64,000 bases of DNA, from the NCBI RefSeq assembly GCF_027257975.1, contig NZ_JANZKX010000003.1, positions 124,001-188,000 on the forward strand, given 5' to 3'. Positions 19,725-29,340 of the stretch are shown in pieces. This DNA comes from Pelomonas sp. BJYL3. Its GTDB lineage: Bacteria; Pseudomonadota; Gammaproteobacteria; Burkholderiales; Burkholderiaceae_C. A program made the translations under genes and the position numbers. The notes below the pieces were generated by a model, which was not told the origin of the DNA, did not search any database, and saw nothing but the letters and a program-made list of their open reading frames with translations. Each line of letters begins with the position of its first letter. Positions within the stretch are counted from its first letter, which is position 1.

Positions 19725-20519
19725 TCAGGCCTGACGCAGCCAGAGCGTGTTGAGGGTGACGGTGCGCAGCCCCAGGCGTTCGCAGTTCGCCTGGCTTTGC
19801 GAGCCATGCTCGACATCGGTGAAGACCCGCTCGACCCCCGCCTGGGCCGCCGCGTTCAGGCGTGCGGCCAGGAGCGCCGCATGGACGCCGCGGCCGCGCG
19901 CCTGGGGGCGGGTGAAGGCATTGCCCAGGAACGCCGTGCCACCGTCGAGGAACAGCGTGCTCCAGCCCAGCACCGCCCCGGTGGGCTCCGTGGCGATGAA
20001 GAACTGGAACGCGTCGCTGCAGTAGTAGCGCTGCTTGGCCGCCCGGCGTGCCGGTGGGAAGGGCGTGCCCGCGCTCTCCAGCAGGTCAAAGCACAGTGGC
20101 GTCTCGCTGGCGGTCAGGCGGCGGACCGGATGCGCGGGCAAGAGCCGCTCGGAGGGCGGTCGCCCGGCGAGATAGCACAGCGCGCCCTCGGGGCGGAACC
20201 CGGCGGCCTGCAGTGCAGCGGCGAGGTCCGGCCGGAATTCCGAGGGCCGCAGCTCCACGGCCGCGAGCGCCGTTGGCAGCTCGGCCAGCGCCTCTGCGGG
20301 CAGCTGGCCCGCATGCCGGGCGATGGCGCGGCTGTAGTAGGCACTGGCCGGGCGCGAGGCGTCGGCCAGCCACCGCCAGTGGGGGCTGCCGCCCAGGTCG
20401 ATGGCGGCCCCCTCGGCGGCGCTGGTCCGATGGGCGTTGAAGTGGGCAAAGGCCAGCTCGGCGGCGGCGAGGGTGTCCAGCAGCGTGGCGTGCGGCATGG
20501 CGGCGGGGGGCGAATTCAT
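19725..20519 (-). CDS. GNAT family N-acetyltransferase
   Basis: This 264-residue protein has a C-terminal GNAT domain. The acetyl-CoA-binding stretch GNAFTRPQARGRGVHAALL contains the usual R-G-x-G pattern, followed by TDVEHGSQSQANCERLGLR, the beta-strand with the conserved Asn. The acceptor substrate cannot be told. The ATG at 20519 is four bases after the stop of the upstream small membrane protein gene; an ATG at 20498 is a possible alternative. It may be cotranscribed with 20524-20805. Confidence 0.75.
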   Translation of the reverse strand: MNSPPAAMPHATLLDTLAAAELAFAHFNAHRTSAAEGAAIDLGGSPHWRWLADASRPASAYYSRAIARHAGQLPAEALAELPTALAAVELRPSEFRPDLAAALQAAGFRPEGALCYLAGRPPSERLLPAHPVRRLTASETPLCFDLLESAGTPFPPARRAAKQRYYCSDAFQFFIATEPTGAVLGWSTLFLDGGTAFLGNAFTRPQARGRGVHAALLAARLNAAAQAGVERVFTDVEHGSQSQANCERLGLRTVTLNTLWLRQA

Positions 20520-20523
20520 CGAC

Positions 20524-20805
20524 TCAGGCCAGCAGGCGCGCCGCCAGCCAGGCCAGCAGCACCAGCACGGCCGGGCAGGCCCAGCCGAATCGCAGCGCGA
20601 TGGAGACGGTGTTGCCGGCCTCTTGCGCCGCTGCGGCGTGCTCCGAGGCAAGCGCCCAGCCCACGTTCAAGGCCCAGCCCGCGGCGATGCCCGCGAGCGC
20701 CGCAGTGGCGGTGCCCGCATGGCCGCGAAGCCACAGCCCGAGGAACAGGGCCACCGGCAGGATCAAGGCTGCGAGCAGCAGGGAGGCAATGGAGAGTCGT
20801 TTCAT
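20524..20805 (-). CDS. Small membrane protein of unknown function
   Basis: A 93-residue protein with three likely membrane segments: residues 5-27, 33-50 and 70-92. The ATG at 20805 (MKRLSIASLL) has GAGGAG upstream at good spacing. It sits four bases before the acetyltransferase gene, suggesting cotranscription. No family is recognised. Confidence 0.6.
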   Translation of the reverse strand: MKRLSIASLLLAALILPVALFLGLWLRGHAGTATAALAGIAAGWALNVGWALASEHAAAAQEAGNTVSIALRFGWACPAVLVLLAWLAARLLA

Positions 20806-20876
20806 CAGGCTCCTCACGGGGTCCCGGCGCTGGGCCGGAGCTCCAGCAGACGCTCGCCATTGTGCGGCAGAGCCCG

Positions 20877-21632
20877 TCATGCCGCCGCCAGGTCCACCTT
20901 GGACATGGGCACCGCCGCCTCCATGATGATCTGCAGGGCGAGCTCCAGGCTGAGCACCTGCCGGCCGGCCTCCAGGGCCTGCTGGAGGGCCGCACCGAAC
21001 AGCAGGGGCCACTCGGACGGCTCCTTGCAATACAGGGTCACCACCGGCAGCAGGGCCGGCCACAGCGCCTTCACGTAATTGACCGGGAGATCGCCCGCGT
21101 TGTGGCCGTCGGGGAAACGGGGAATGCCGAAGGCCTCCGTGCCGACCGTCTGCGAGACGTGGGTGAAGAGGGCCGAGATGTCGGGGAGCCGGGTGCAGCC
21201 GTGATGCTGGGCCGCGCCCGCCGCCAGGCTCCAGACGGAATGCTTCGTCTCCGCCAGCGCCTGGTTCAGCGCATCCCCGAAGAAGTAGTGCCTTCCGTTG
21301 GCGGCGGTGACCGTCATCAGCGCGGCCGTCTCGGGCAGGCCCTTGGCCCGTGCCTGCGCGCGAAGCTGGGCCTGGCAGGCATAGCCCGCCAAGGCGCCCA
21401 GGGCGCACAGCAGGGATTCGAAGTGCACGCCCCGCTCGTCGTTCATGCCCTTCAGGAGGCGCTGGAACACCTCCCTGCCGCCCAGGCGGGCTCCGATCAG
21501 CGCGTCTGTCTTGCGCTGTTCCTCGATCGTCCGGAGCAAGGCCTGGCTGGCTGGGTCCAGGGGTGGATGAAACGGCCTCTGCGACGCCGGGCCCTTCTGG
21601 CCGAACAGCCTCGCAATGATTGACTTGAACAC
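20877..21632 (-). CDS. Protein of unknown function, probable GTG start
   Basis: A 251-residue protein with no recognised family. It looks soluble: KSIIARLFGQKG at the N-terminus, then a helical middle with GYACQAQLRAQARA, and a conserved-looking TVTAANGRHYFFGDALN. A GTG at 21632 has GGGAG just upstream. The same frame stays open further left, but those residues are Arg- and Pro-rich like non-coding frames, so the GTG is preferred. The phrase TAANGRHYFFGD suggests a real fold, but no function is inferred. Confidence 0.6.
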   Translation of the reverse strand: MFKSIIARLFGQKGPASQRPFHPPLDPASQALLRTIEEQRKTDALIGARLGGREVFQRLLKGMNDERGVHFESLLCALGALAGYACQAQLRAQARAKGLPETAALMTVTAANGRHYFFGDALNQALAETKHSVWSLAAGAAQHHGCTRLPDISALFTHVSQTVGTEAFGIPRFPDGHNAGDLPVNYVKALWPALLPVVTLYCKEPSEWPLLFGAALQQALEAGRQVLSLELALQIIMEAAVPMSKVDLAAA

Positions 21633-21919
21633 GATGCTCCCAAGTGAACGGACACAGGGGCCCGGAACTCGCCGGGCCCGTCGACAGCGCCAGTCCTGGC
21701 CGGGGCGCATGTCAAGCAGCGACCGGATTGTGCGGGCTGCCCGTCGGGAAAGCTGCCCTCCTGAAGGGTGAGACAGGGCAGTCACAGCCCCCGCCCGCCG
21801 AGCTCGGTCCAGGCACGCGGGGTCAGGTCTTGAGGGGAAGTTCGAGGCCCAGGACGCGCCGGCCGTCCTGCCCCGCCTGGCAGGTGGCATCCATTGAAGC
21901 GGACTCCCGCCGAGACGGC
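21633..21919. other. Intergenic stretch holding one copy of the 15-base motif
   Basis: These 287 bases separate two leftward unknown genes. The only recognisable element is the motif copy at 21819-21832. No convincing promoter, hairpin terminator or reading frame was seen. Confidence 0.4.
21819..21832 (-). repeat. Copy of the GCAAGACCTGACCCC 3'-end motif
   Basis: Read leftwards this is CAAGACCTGACCCC, lacking only the first G. It lies 87 bases after the stop of the gene at 21920-22510, in the same transcriptional orientation as the other copies. Confidence 0.55.
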
Positions 21920-22510
21920 CTAGGGATTCGGACGGCAGCCCCGGGCCCACCGGCCGCGCCAGCCGACCTCCGGGACGTCTTTGCTCATCACGCCATGGAA
22001 GCCTTCAATCAAGGAGCCGGCGTTGCCGAACTCAAAGCCCGCGGTGCGCCTGAAGTCCGAGATCAGCCATTCCTGGCCTACCAGCCGCAGCTCGACCTGA
22101 TCGTGCCAGTCCGTCCCACCAGCGTCCGGTTCATGCGAGAACCTGAGGCGCACGCTCGCGGTGCTGCCATTCACCGTGACGTCCTCGATGAGCCCACGCC
22201 ACGGAACCTCAAAGCTGCTGGAGTAGAAGTCTCCATCCACATAGGGCGGCTTTTCGTAGGGCGGCCCTGCTGCGCGGTATCGCTTCCAGAAGGCCTGCTG
22301 GTAGCGCCTGGACAGCGTCAGCAGGCAGGCCAGTTCCGGTGTGACGAAGGGGCGGATCACCGCCGCCTCCCGCTCCGTGGGCGCCCCGGTGCTGCCGTCG
22401 GTGAGCCGCCAGGCATAGAAGCCCATGACTGTCGAGCGGGGGTCGGCACCGGCGCTGGCTCCACCATGCAGGGCGAGGAACAGGACGAGGATGGGAAACC
22501 GCTTCAACAC
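21920..22510 (-). CDS. DUF3828-like exported protein
   Basis: This 196-residue protein has an N-terminal signal peptide (LKRFPILVLFLALHGGASAGA). The mature part has VMGFYAWRLTD near its start, FVTPELACLL, YVDGDFYSSSFE and EWLISDFRRTAG. That layout recalls DUF3828 proteins, periplasmic proteins of unknown role. The GTG at 22510 is preferred because AGGAG lies upstream and the signal peptide begins there. It overlaps the end of the preceding gene (22504-22842) by seven bases, so the two are probably coupled. Confidence 0.6.
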   Translation of the reverse strand: MLKRFPILVLFLALHGGASAGADPRSTVMGFYAWRLTDGSTGAPTEREAAVIRPFVTPELACLLTLSRRYQQAFWKRYRAAGPPYEKPPYVDGDFYSSSFEVPWRGLIEDVTVNGSTASVRLRFSHEPDAGGTDWHDQVELRLVGQEWLISDFRRTAGFEFGNAGSLIEGFHGVMSKDVPEVGWRGRWARGCRPNP

Positions 22511-22842
22511 GACGATGAGCTCTCCTCTTCGTCGTCCCAGGGCTCCATCTCCCAGCATTGCCAGTCAGCGCCTGGCGCCGGCCTGGCGGCACTCCATCCT
22601 ATGGGCAGGCTGGCGACCTCCCTGAGGGAGGGATCGCGCTCGAAGACGCAGCCCATGCAAAGAAGGACGCACTCGCCCGGACGCTCCGTCGTCGCATCCA
22701 GGAACTGCCAGTCGCCTTCCCAGTCGTGCGAGACGCGAAGCACCGGATAGCCCTGCCTGGCCACCAGGGCGGTGCTGTAGCTCACGGTGTTCGGCGGATC
22801 GGCAAAGGGCCAGTCGCTGAAGGAATGGGTGTGGAAAGTCAT
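22504..22842 (-). CDS. Small protein of unknown function
   Basis: A 112-residue acidic, Trp-rich soluble protein (FSDWPFADPPNTVSYST, SHDWEGDWQFLDATTE) with a C-terminal acidic tail ending DDEEESSSSC. It has the compact look of small conserved cytosolic proteins found beside other hypothetical genes. No family is claimed. It overlaps the GTG of the DUF3828-like gene. A motif copy stands eight bases before its ATG. Confidence 0.55.
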   Translation of the reverse strand: MTFHTHSFSDWPFADPPNTVSYSTALVARQGYPVLRVSHDWEGDWQFLDATTERPGECVLLCMGCVFERDPSLREVASLPIGWSAARPAPGADWQCWEMEPWDDEEESSSSC

Positions 22843-22849
22843 GCAGAAT

Positions 22850-22864
22850 GGGATCAGGTCTTGC
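22850..22864 (-). repeat. Copy of the GCAAGACCTGACCCC 3'-end motif, one mismatch
   Basis: In gene direction this is GCAAGACCTGATCCC. It lies 38 bases after the stop of the GyrI-like gene and only eight bases before the ATG of the next gene, so it occupies the expected ribosome-binding region. Confidence 0.55.
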
Positions 22865-22902
22865 CATCGCCGGACAGTGCATTCGACCAGCAGGGCGCGA
22901 GC

Positions 22903-23511
22903 CTACCTCATCGGATGGCGGATGATGGTCTTCCATTTCGCCGGATCCGCACGCCGGATGTCGCTGAGGTAGATCTCGTGGTGCTTGCCGGCGCGCCCGG
23001 TGCGAGCGTCGATGAAGTCGTGGAGGCGCTCGATGGTCGGCCCCTCCTCCGAGAACGGACCGATGTGAAGCACCTGGGCGCAACGCCCCTCCGAAAAGGG
23101 CTCGAGGCGGAGCCGGTCGACCGCCGCCAGCCCCTTCTTGCGCCTCACCTCGGCCCGTGCGGCCTCGATGACGTCGTCGCACACGAAGTCCGGCTGCAGG
23201 ATCATCATCGTCCACTTCCATCGCGACTTGTCGCCGGTGACGAAGCTGGACATGTCGTCCGCCCACCAGAGCCCCTCGAGCGGCATGACGGCGTAGTCCA
23301 GGGCCTGAGGCCCCTTCTTCACCATGAACTTCGCGGTGTAGGACACGGCGAACAGCGCCTCCACGCCCTGGGCGTAGTCCTGCGAGGTGTTGGGATTGCC
23401 CTCGCCGTCGAACATCAGGTAGCGCAGGGTCGGCACGTCCACCTGGACCACCTCGCGGGCGGAGGGCTGGTAGAGGTGCTTCCATTCCTTCTTGAGGTCG
23501 ATCTTCTGCAT
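22903..23511 (-). CDS. GyrI-like small-molecule-binding protein
   Basis: This 202-residue soluble protein resembles the GyrI-like (SHS2-type) ligand-binding domain family. Typical parts are YLMFDGEGNPNTSQDYAQ near the N-terminus, EGLWWADDM, KWTMMILQPDFV, and HIGPFSEEGPTIERLHDFI near the C-terminus. Related domains bind hydrophobic cations in BmrR-type regulators, but no DNA-binding domain is attached here. The ATG at 23511 (MQKIDLKKEW) is used; upstream codons are Arg-rich and look non-coding. Confidence 0.8.
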   Translation of the reverse strand: MQKIDLKKEWKHLYQPSAREVVQVDVPTLRYLMFDGEGNPNTSQDYAQGVEALFAVSYTAKFMVKKGPQALDYAVMPLEGLWWADDMSSFVTGDKSRWKWTMMILQPDFVCDDVIEAARAEVRRKKGLAAVDRLRLEPFSEGRCAQVLHIGPFSEEGPTIERLHDFIDARTGRAGKHHEIYLSDIRRADPAKWKTIIRHPMR

Positions 23512-23664
23512 GGGGGCGTCCTGGAGGGCGAGAGGCCGGGACTTTCTTCTTCGGGAGCGTCCGCGGCGCTTGGGTGTTAGCGTCCCATTGGAGGCGAGCC
23601 GCCCGCCGTGCGCAAGCGACCGGGATGCAAGCGACGGCCGCACAGCGCCCGCCCTTAGTCGCCC

Positions 23665-23814
23665 TTAGTCGCCCTCAGGCAGCAGCAAAGGCAGCCAGAA
23701 GCCCACATGGGCCACCGCCCGCGGCGCCAGGGCCATCAGCCACTTGAAGCTGTAGCCGGCCACCCGGAAGCGGTAGTGGGTGAGGGGTTCGTGGGGGTGT
23801 CGTGTGGGCCCCAT
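23665..23814 (-). CDS. Possible 49-residue ORF or remnant of a larger gene
   Basis: A short frame reads MGPTRHPHEPLTHYRFRVAG and continues YSFKWLMALAPRAVAH then GFWLPLLLPEGD before the stop. The composition looks protein-like, with a hydrophobic C-terminus. It could be a small membrane-associated protein or the last part of a broken gene. The open frame continues upstream but overlaps the next gene (23831-24103) in another phase. The decamer GCCCTTAGTC is repeated in tandem (23651-23670) over the stop codon, giving two successive TAA stops. Confidence 0.3.
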   Translation of the reverse strand: MGPTRHPHEPLTHYRFRVAGYSFKWLMALAPRAVAHVGFWLPLLLPEGD

Positions 23815-23830
23815 GGGAGCGTCGGGGAAG

Positions 23831-24103
23831 TCACCTGGGTCCGACGGACGAGGTGACCCACCAGAGGAAAAGGATGGGGGCGACGATGGCGATGACCAAG
23901 CTCAGGGCAAGCGCCCGGGCGTTCTTGTCGGGGTTGCTGGCGCCGCGTTGCCCGTCAGGCGGACGCTTGCCCTTGCGCAGGGCGCGCAGGAGGTCCAGCG
24001 TCACCAGCACGCCAACGGCGGACTGGGCAAAGCCCAGCACGCTGGCGTCACGCAGGCCGCCGAAGAAGGTGGACATGGTGAGCAAGACGCCCACGACGAT
24101 CAC
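23831..24103 (-). CDS. Small membrane protein of unknown function
   Basis: A 90-residue protein starting with GTG. It has a hydrophobic segment at residues 1-18 and another near 68-84 (LALSLVIAIVAPILFLWWV), joined by a basic loop (LRKGKRPPDGQRGASNPDKN). The frame is open upstream without an ATG, so the start is uncertain. It probably forms a pair with the membrane protein gene at 24165-24470. Confidence 0.45.
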   Translation of the reverse strand: MIVVGVLLTMSTFFGGLRDASVLGFAQSAVGVLVTLDLLRALRKGKRPPDGQRGASNPDKNARALALSLVIAIVAPILFLWWVTSSVGPR

Positions 24104-24164
24104 GGCGGCGATGACGGCAAGACGAAACAGGGCTGAAGACGTGGCGGAGGGTCAAAGCCTGGGC

Positions 24165-24470
24165 TCAAGAACGTGAGGAGCCCTTCCACACCCGGGGATT
24201 GGCGCGTGAAAACAGGACGGCGCAGATGCTCGCCAGCACACCGAAGCCCAGGGCGGGCACCACGACAAAGGGCGCCCACAAGATCTGCTCGTGCTGCCGG
24301 GATCCTGATTCCGGAGCGATGAAACCGGCCCAGTACAGCCAGGGAATCGCCAGCACTGGCAGCAGCACGGCAGCACTCATCCGCATCCACTGGGCCCTGA
24401 GTCTTGAGCAGGCCATGCCAATGAGGAAGGACAGCAAGGGGGCCGCGAGCAGGGTGAGCAGAAGTTCCAT
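24165..24470 (-). CDS. Small membrane protein of unknown function
   Basis: A 101-residue protein with three likely membrane segments: MELLLTLLAAPLLSFLIGMA, then residues 30-48 and 66-84. The ATG at 24470 is chosen because the hydrophobic segment begins there; residues before it are Pro/Arg-rich. It lies just beyond the aspS terminator on the same strand, at the edge of the accessory stretch. Confidence 0.5.
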   Translation of the reverse strand: MELLLTLLAAPLLSFLIGMACSRLRAQWMRMSAAVLLPVLAIPWLYWAGFIAPESGSRQHEQILWAPFVVVPALGFGVLASICAVLFSRANPRVWKGSSRS

Positions 24471-24561
24471 GGTTCTTGCGTGGGGGCGAGGCCACGGATC
24501 ACGTGCAGGAGCCGCGGGCAATGCCCATCCGACCCAGCGCGCCGGGGCGCAGCCCTTGATG

Positions 24562-24586
24562 AAAAAGGGCAGCCTGAGCTGCCCTT
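24562..24586 (-). terminator. Intrinsic terminator after aspS
   Basis: On the minus strand a perfect 7-base stem GGGCAGC/GCTGCCC with a 4-base loop is followed by five Ts. It lies about 35 bases after the aspS stop, closing the fmdB-DUF502-aspS transcription unit. Confidence 0.85.
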
Positions 24587-24620
24587 GCCAGACCTGATGC
24601 CCAAGGCATCAGTGCATCCA

Positions 24621-26417
<1,797 letters not shown>

Positions 26418-26538
26418 AGAAGTTCTCCGGAGATTCTTGGATGGCGGCCGCGGCGCTCAAGGGGCGCGCAGCCTGCAGATGTGGGGGTATTGGCGCTGGG
26501 GGGCCTCAGGCCCTGAGGATTGAGCACATGCCCGGTGC

Positions 26539-27183
26539 TCAACCCGGTTGATTTCGTCCATTGGGCTCGGTGGCAGCCGGCGCCACAACACCCATGGAGA
26601 TGATGTACTTGAGCGCCTCGTCCACGCTCATGGCCAGCGGGCGGATCTGGTCGCGCGAGACCATCAGGAAGAAGCCCGAGGTCGGGTTGGGCGTGGTCGG
26701 GACGTAGAGGCTCAGGTGCTCGCCAGGGAGATGCTGGGCCACCTCGCCGCCGGGCTGGCCGGTCACGAAGGCGATGGTCCAGGACCCCTCGCGCGGGTAC
26801 TGCACCAGCACGGCCTCGCGGAAGGCGTTGCCGCTGCTGGAGAACAGCGTGTCCGAGACCTGCTTGACCGAGCTGTAGATGCTCTTGACGATGGGGATGC
26901 TGGACAGCAGCTTGTCCCACTGCCGCAGCCACCACTGGCCGAACATGTTCGCCACGAACATGCCGGTCAGGAAGAGCGCCAGGGCCAGGATCAGCACGCC
27001 CAGGCCGGGGATGTTGCCCAGGCTCAGGATGTTGTCCCGCAGGCTGGCCGGCATGACCAAGGCCAGGGCACCCAGCAGCGAGTGAAAGACGCCGTTGACG
27101 ACGCCCAGGACCTGATTCAGGACCCAGATCGTGATCGCCAGAGGCAGCCAGACCAGGAGGCCGGCGATGATGTACTTTCTCAC
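26539..27183 (-). CDS. DUF502 domain-containing membrane protein
   Basis: This 214-residue inner-membrane protein has two N-terminal membrane segments (residues 3-24 and about 55-80), then a soluble domain. Sequence features such as PLAITIWVLNQVLG, GLGVLILALALFLTGM, IPIVKSIYSSVKQV and VPTTPNPTSGFFLMV are typical of DUF502. The cellular role is unknown. It lies between fmdB and aspS, an arrangement common in betaproteobacteria. Confidence 0.88.
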   Translation of the reverse strand: MRKYIIAGLLVWLPLAITIWVLNQVLGVVNGVFHSLLGALALVMPASLRDNILSLGNIPGLGVLILALALFLTGMFVANMFGQWWLRQWDKLLSSIPIVKSIYSSVKQVSDTLFSSSGNAFREAVLVQYPREGSWTIAFVTGQPGGEVAQHLPGEHLSLYVPTTPNPTSGFFLMVSRDQIRPLAMSVDEALKYIISMGVVAPAATEPNGRNQPG

Positions 27184-27227
27184 TGGGTTCCCTGTGATGA
27201 GGTGCTGGGGCGGGTCCGGATGAAGGC

Positions 27228-27560
27228 TCAGTGGCAGGCGCAGGAGCCGCCGCAGGACGTGCCGCCGCTGCTGGCCGAGGCGCTGTCGCTGCTGCCGCCG
27301 CTGCTGGCGGCTTCGGCGGCGGCCGGGGCTGCAGCGCCGGCTGGAGCGGCGGTGGCGGTGGCGGAACTGCCACCGCTGCCACCCTTGAAGTCGGTCACAT
27401 ACCAGCCCGAGCCCTTGAGCTGGAAGCCGGCTGCGGTGATCTGCTTCTGGAAGGTCTCGGCCCCACAGGCCGGGCAGGTGCTCAGCGGTGCGTCAGAGAG
27501 CTTTTGCAGCACGTCCTTGGCGTGACCGCATGAACCACAGCGGTAAGCGTAGATCGGCAT
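27228..27560 (-). CDS. FmdB family zinc ribbon protein
   Basis: This 110-residue protein starts MPIYAYRCGSCGHAKDVLQK and has CxxC pairs (CGSC, CPAC) that would form one zinc ribbon. The conserved ITAAGFQLKGSGWYVTDFK follows, then a low-complexity Ala/Gly/Ser tail ending with GGTSCGGSCACH, which carries further cysteines. FmdB proteins are putative regulators of unproven function. A perfect TATAAT lies about 30 bases upstream. It heads the fmdB-DUF502-aspS unit. Confidence 0.9.
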   Translation of the reverse strand: MPIYAYRCGSCGHAKDVLQKLSDAPLSTCPACGAETFQKQITAAGFQLKGSGWYVTDFKGGSGGSSATATAAPAGAAAPAAAEAASSGGSSDSASASSGGTSCGGSCACH

Positions 27561-27591
27561 GATGTTCTAAGCTGTTGATCGAAAAGGCGAA

Positions 27592-27597
27592 ATTATA
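27592..27597 (-). promoter_or_regulatory. Probable -10 box for fmdB-DUF502-aspS
   Basis: On the minus strand the hexamer TATAAT matches the sigma-70 -10 consensus perfectly in a very GC-rich context. It lies 31 bases before the fmdB ATG. No good -35 hexamer is found at 16-18 bases, so the promoter call rests on the -10 alone. Confidence 0.5.
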
Positions 27598-27746
27598 GGG
27601 GTCGACCAGCGCCCCCACCCTGGCGGCGGGCCCGGAGCCCGTCCGCAGGGCCCAGATGCGGGCCTTTGCCGCGGTTTCAAGGGGCCGTTCGGCCCTCAAG
27701 ACAGCACTCGGCGGCGAACCCGGCGGCGCGCACGGCGCCGCCCGGC

Positions 27747-29222
27747 TCAGGCCTGGGCCTCGTCCGGCAGGCCCTTCACGTGGCGCTTGTGCTCGTGGCG
27801 GTTCTTCAGCCACTGCGGGGCCAGGGAGCCGAAGACCATGGCCACCACGCCCGTGAGCAGGCCGGCCAGCTGGCCCGGGAAGAGCTCGCCCAGCAGGCTC
27901 ACCTGGGGCAGGAAGGCGATCCACACGCCGATGCCGCCCACCAGCGAGAAGATCGCGCCCTGGGTCGTCGCACGGCTCCAGTAGAGGCCGAAGACCAGGG
28001 GCACGAAGGCGCCCACCAGGGTCACCTGGTAGGCCGAGGAGACCAGCTCGTAGATCGAGGTGCCCTTCATCGCGATGGCGTAGGCCAGCACCAGGCCCGC
28101 GAAGATGACGATGGTCACGCGCATCGACAGCAGCTGCTGCCGGTCCCCCATGTGCGGGCGCAGGTTCTTGAGGATGTTCTCGACAAAGCTCGTCGAGGGC
28201 GCCAGCAGCGTGGCCGAGGACGTGCTCTTGATGGCCGACAGCAGCGCGCCGAAGAAGAGGATCTGCATCACCAGGGGCATGCGCTCCAGCACGAACATGG
28301 GCAGCAGCTTCTGGTAGTCGTCGCGGGCGATGTCCAGGGCCTGCTGGCCCATCACCACCACGGCGCTGGCCACGATGAACATGGGCACGGCGGCGAAGAG
28401 GATGTAGCTGAAGCCGCCGATCATGGCGCCGTTGCGGGCGGTCTTCTCGTCCTTGGCGGACATCACGCGCTGGAACACGTCCTGCTGCGGGATGGAGCCC
28501 AGCATCATGGTCACGGCCGCGCCGATGAACATCGCCACATCGATGAACCTGGGCTCCGGCATGAACTTGAACAGGTCCTTGCTGCGGGCCAGGTCCAGCA
28601 CCTTGTCGGCGCCGCCGGCGAGGTCGGCCGAGAACACGGCGATGACCGACAGCCCCACCACCAGCACGATCATCTGGATGAAGTCCGTCCAGGCCACGGC
28701 CAGGAAGCCGCCGATCACCACGTAGATCAGCACGGCCAGGGTGCCGACGATCATGCCGGCAGTCTCGCTCATGGCGCCGTTGGTCAGCACCGAGAACACC
28801 AGGCCCAGGGCGGTGATCTGGGCGGCCACCCAGCCCAGGTAGCTCAGGATGATGGCGCTGGAGCAGAACACCTCCACGCCCTTGCCGTAGCGCTGGCGGT
28901 AGAAGTCGCCGATGGTCAGCAGGTTCTGGCGGTACAGCTTGGTGGCGAAGAAGGCGCCCACCAGGATGAGGCAGGTGCCGGCGCCGAAGGGATCCTCCAC
29001 GATGGCATTGAGCCCCCCCTGCACGAACTTGGCCGGGATGCCCATCACCGTCTCGGCACCGAACCAGGTCGCGAAGGTGGTCGTGATGACCATGATCAGC
29101 GGCAGGCTGCGCCCGGCGATGGCGAAGTCGCTGGTGTTCTTGATGCGGGTGCCGGCCCAGACGCCCAGGGCCAGGGTGCCCAGCAGGTAGAGCACGACGA
29201 ATGCGATCAGCGTGGTGTTCAT
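27747..29222 (-). CDS. Sodium:solute symporter family protein
   Basis: This 491-residue inner-membrane transporter of the SSS family (PutP/PanF type) has about 13 membrane segments. Family stretches include FAIAGRSLPLIMVITTTFAT, TWFGAETVMGIPAKF, GDFYRQRYGKGVE and KSTSSATLLAPSTSF, the region with sodium-site Ser/Thr residues. The substrate cannot be read from the sequence. It lies alone between fmdB and ubiB on the same strand, with 186 and 118 bases of flanking non-coding DNA. Confidence 0.87.
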   Translation of the reverse strand: MNTTLIAFVVLYLLGTLALGVWAGTRIKNTSDFAIAGRSLPLIMVITTTFATWFGAETVMGIPAKFVQGGLNAIVEDPFGAGTCLILVGAFFATKLYRQNLLTIGDFYRQRYGKGVEVFCSSAIILSYLGWVAAQITALGLVFSVLTNGAMSETAGMIVGTLAVLIYVVIGGFLAVAWTDFIQMIVLVVGLSVIAVFSADLAGGADKVLDLARSKDLFKFMPEPRFIDVAMFIGAAVTMMLGSIPQQDVFQRVMSAKDEKTARNGAMIGGFSYILFAAVPMFIVASAVVVMGQQALDIARDDYQKLLPMFVLERMPLVMQILFFGALLSAIKSTSSATLLAPSTSFVENILKNLRPHMGDRQQLLSMRVTIVIFAGLVLAYAIAMKGTSIYELVSSAYQVTLVGAFVPLVFGLYWSRATTQGAIFSLVGGIGVWIAFLPQVSLLGELFPGQLAGLLTGVVAMVFGSLAPQWLKNRHEHKRHVKGLPDEAQA

Positions 29223-29340
29223 GTCAGAGGCCCCGGTGGAGGCGTGGCAAAAAGGGATGGCAGGGCGCGCCGTCCACGGGCGGATCGGCGCTCAAAAGCG
29301 CGCATTATCCGCGAGCCAGGGGCGAATTCCGCCCCCACGC

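Noticed and set aside
24587-24600. GCCAGACCTGATGC after aspS as another motif copy
   Set aside because: It is diverged and lies in the opposite orientation relative to aspS, so it was left out of the count.
27228-27380. Low-complexity Ala/Gly/Ser tail of FmdB as a frameshift artefact
   Set aside because: The frame stays open and ends in a Cys-rich tail seen in other FmdB proteins.
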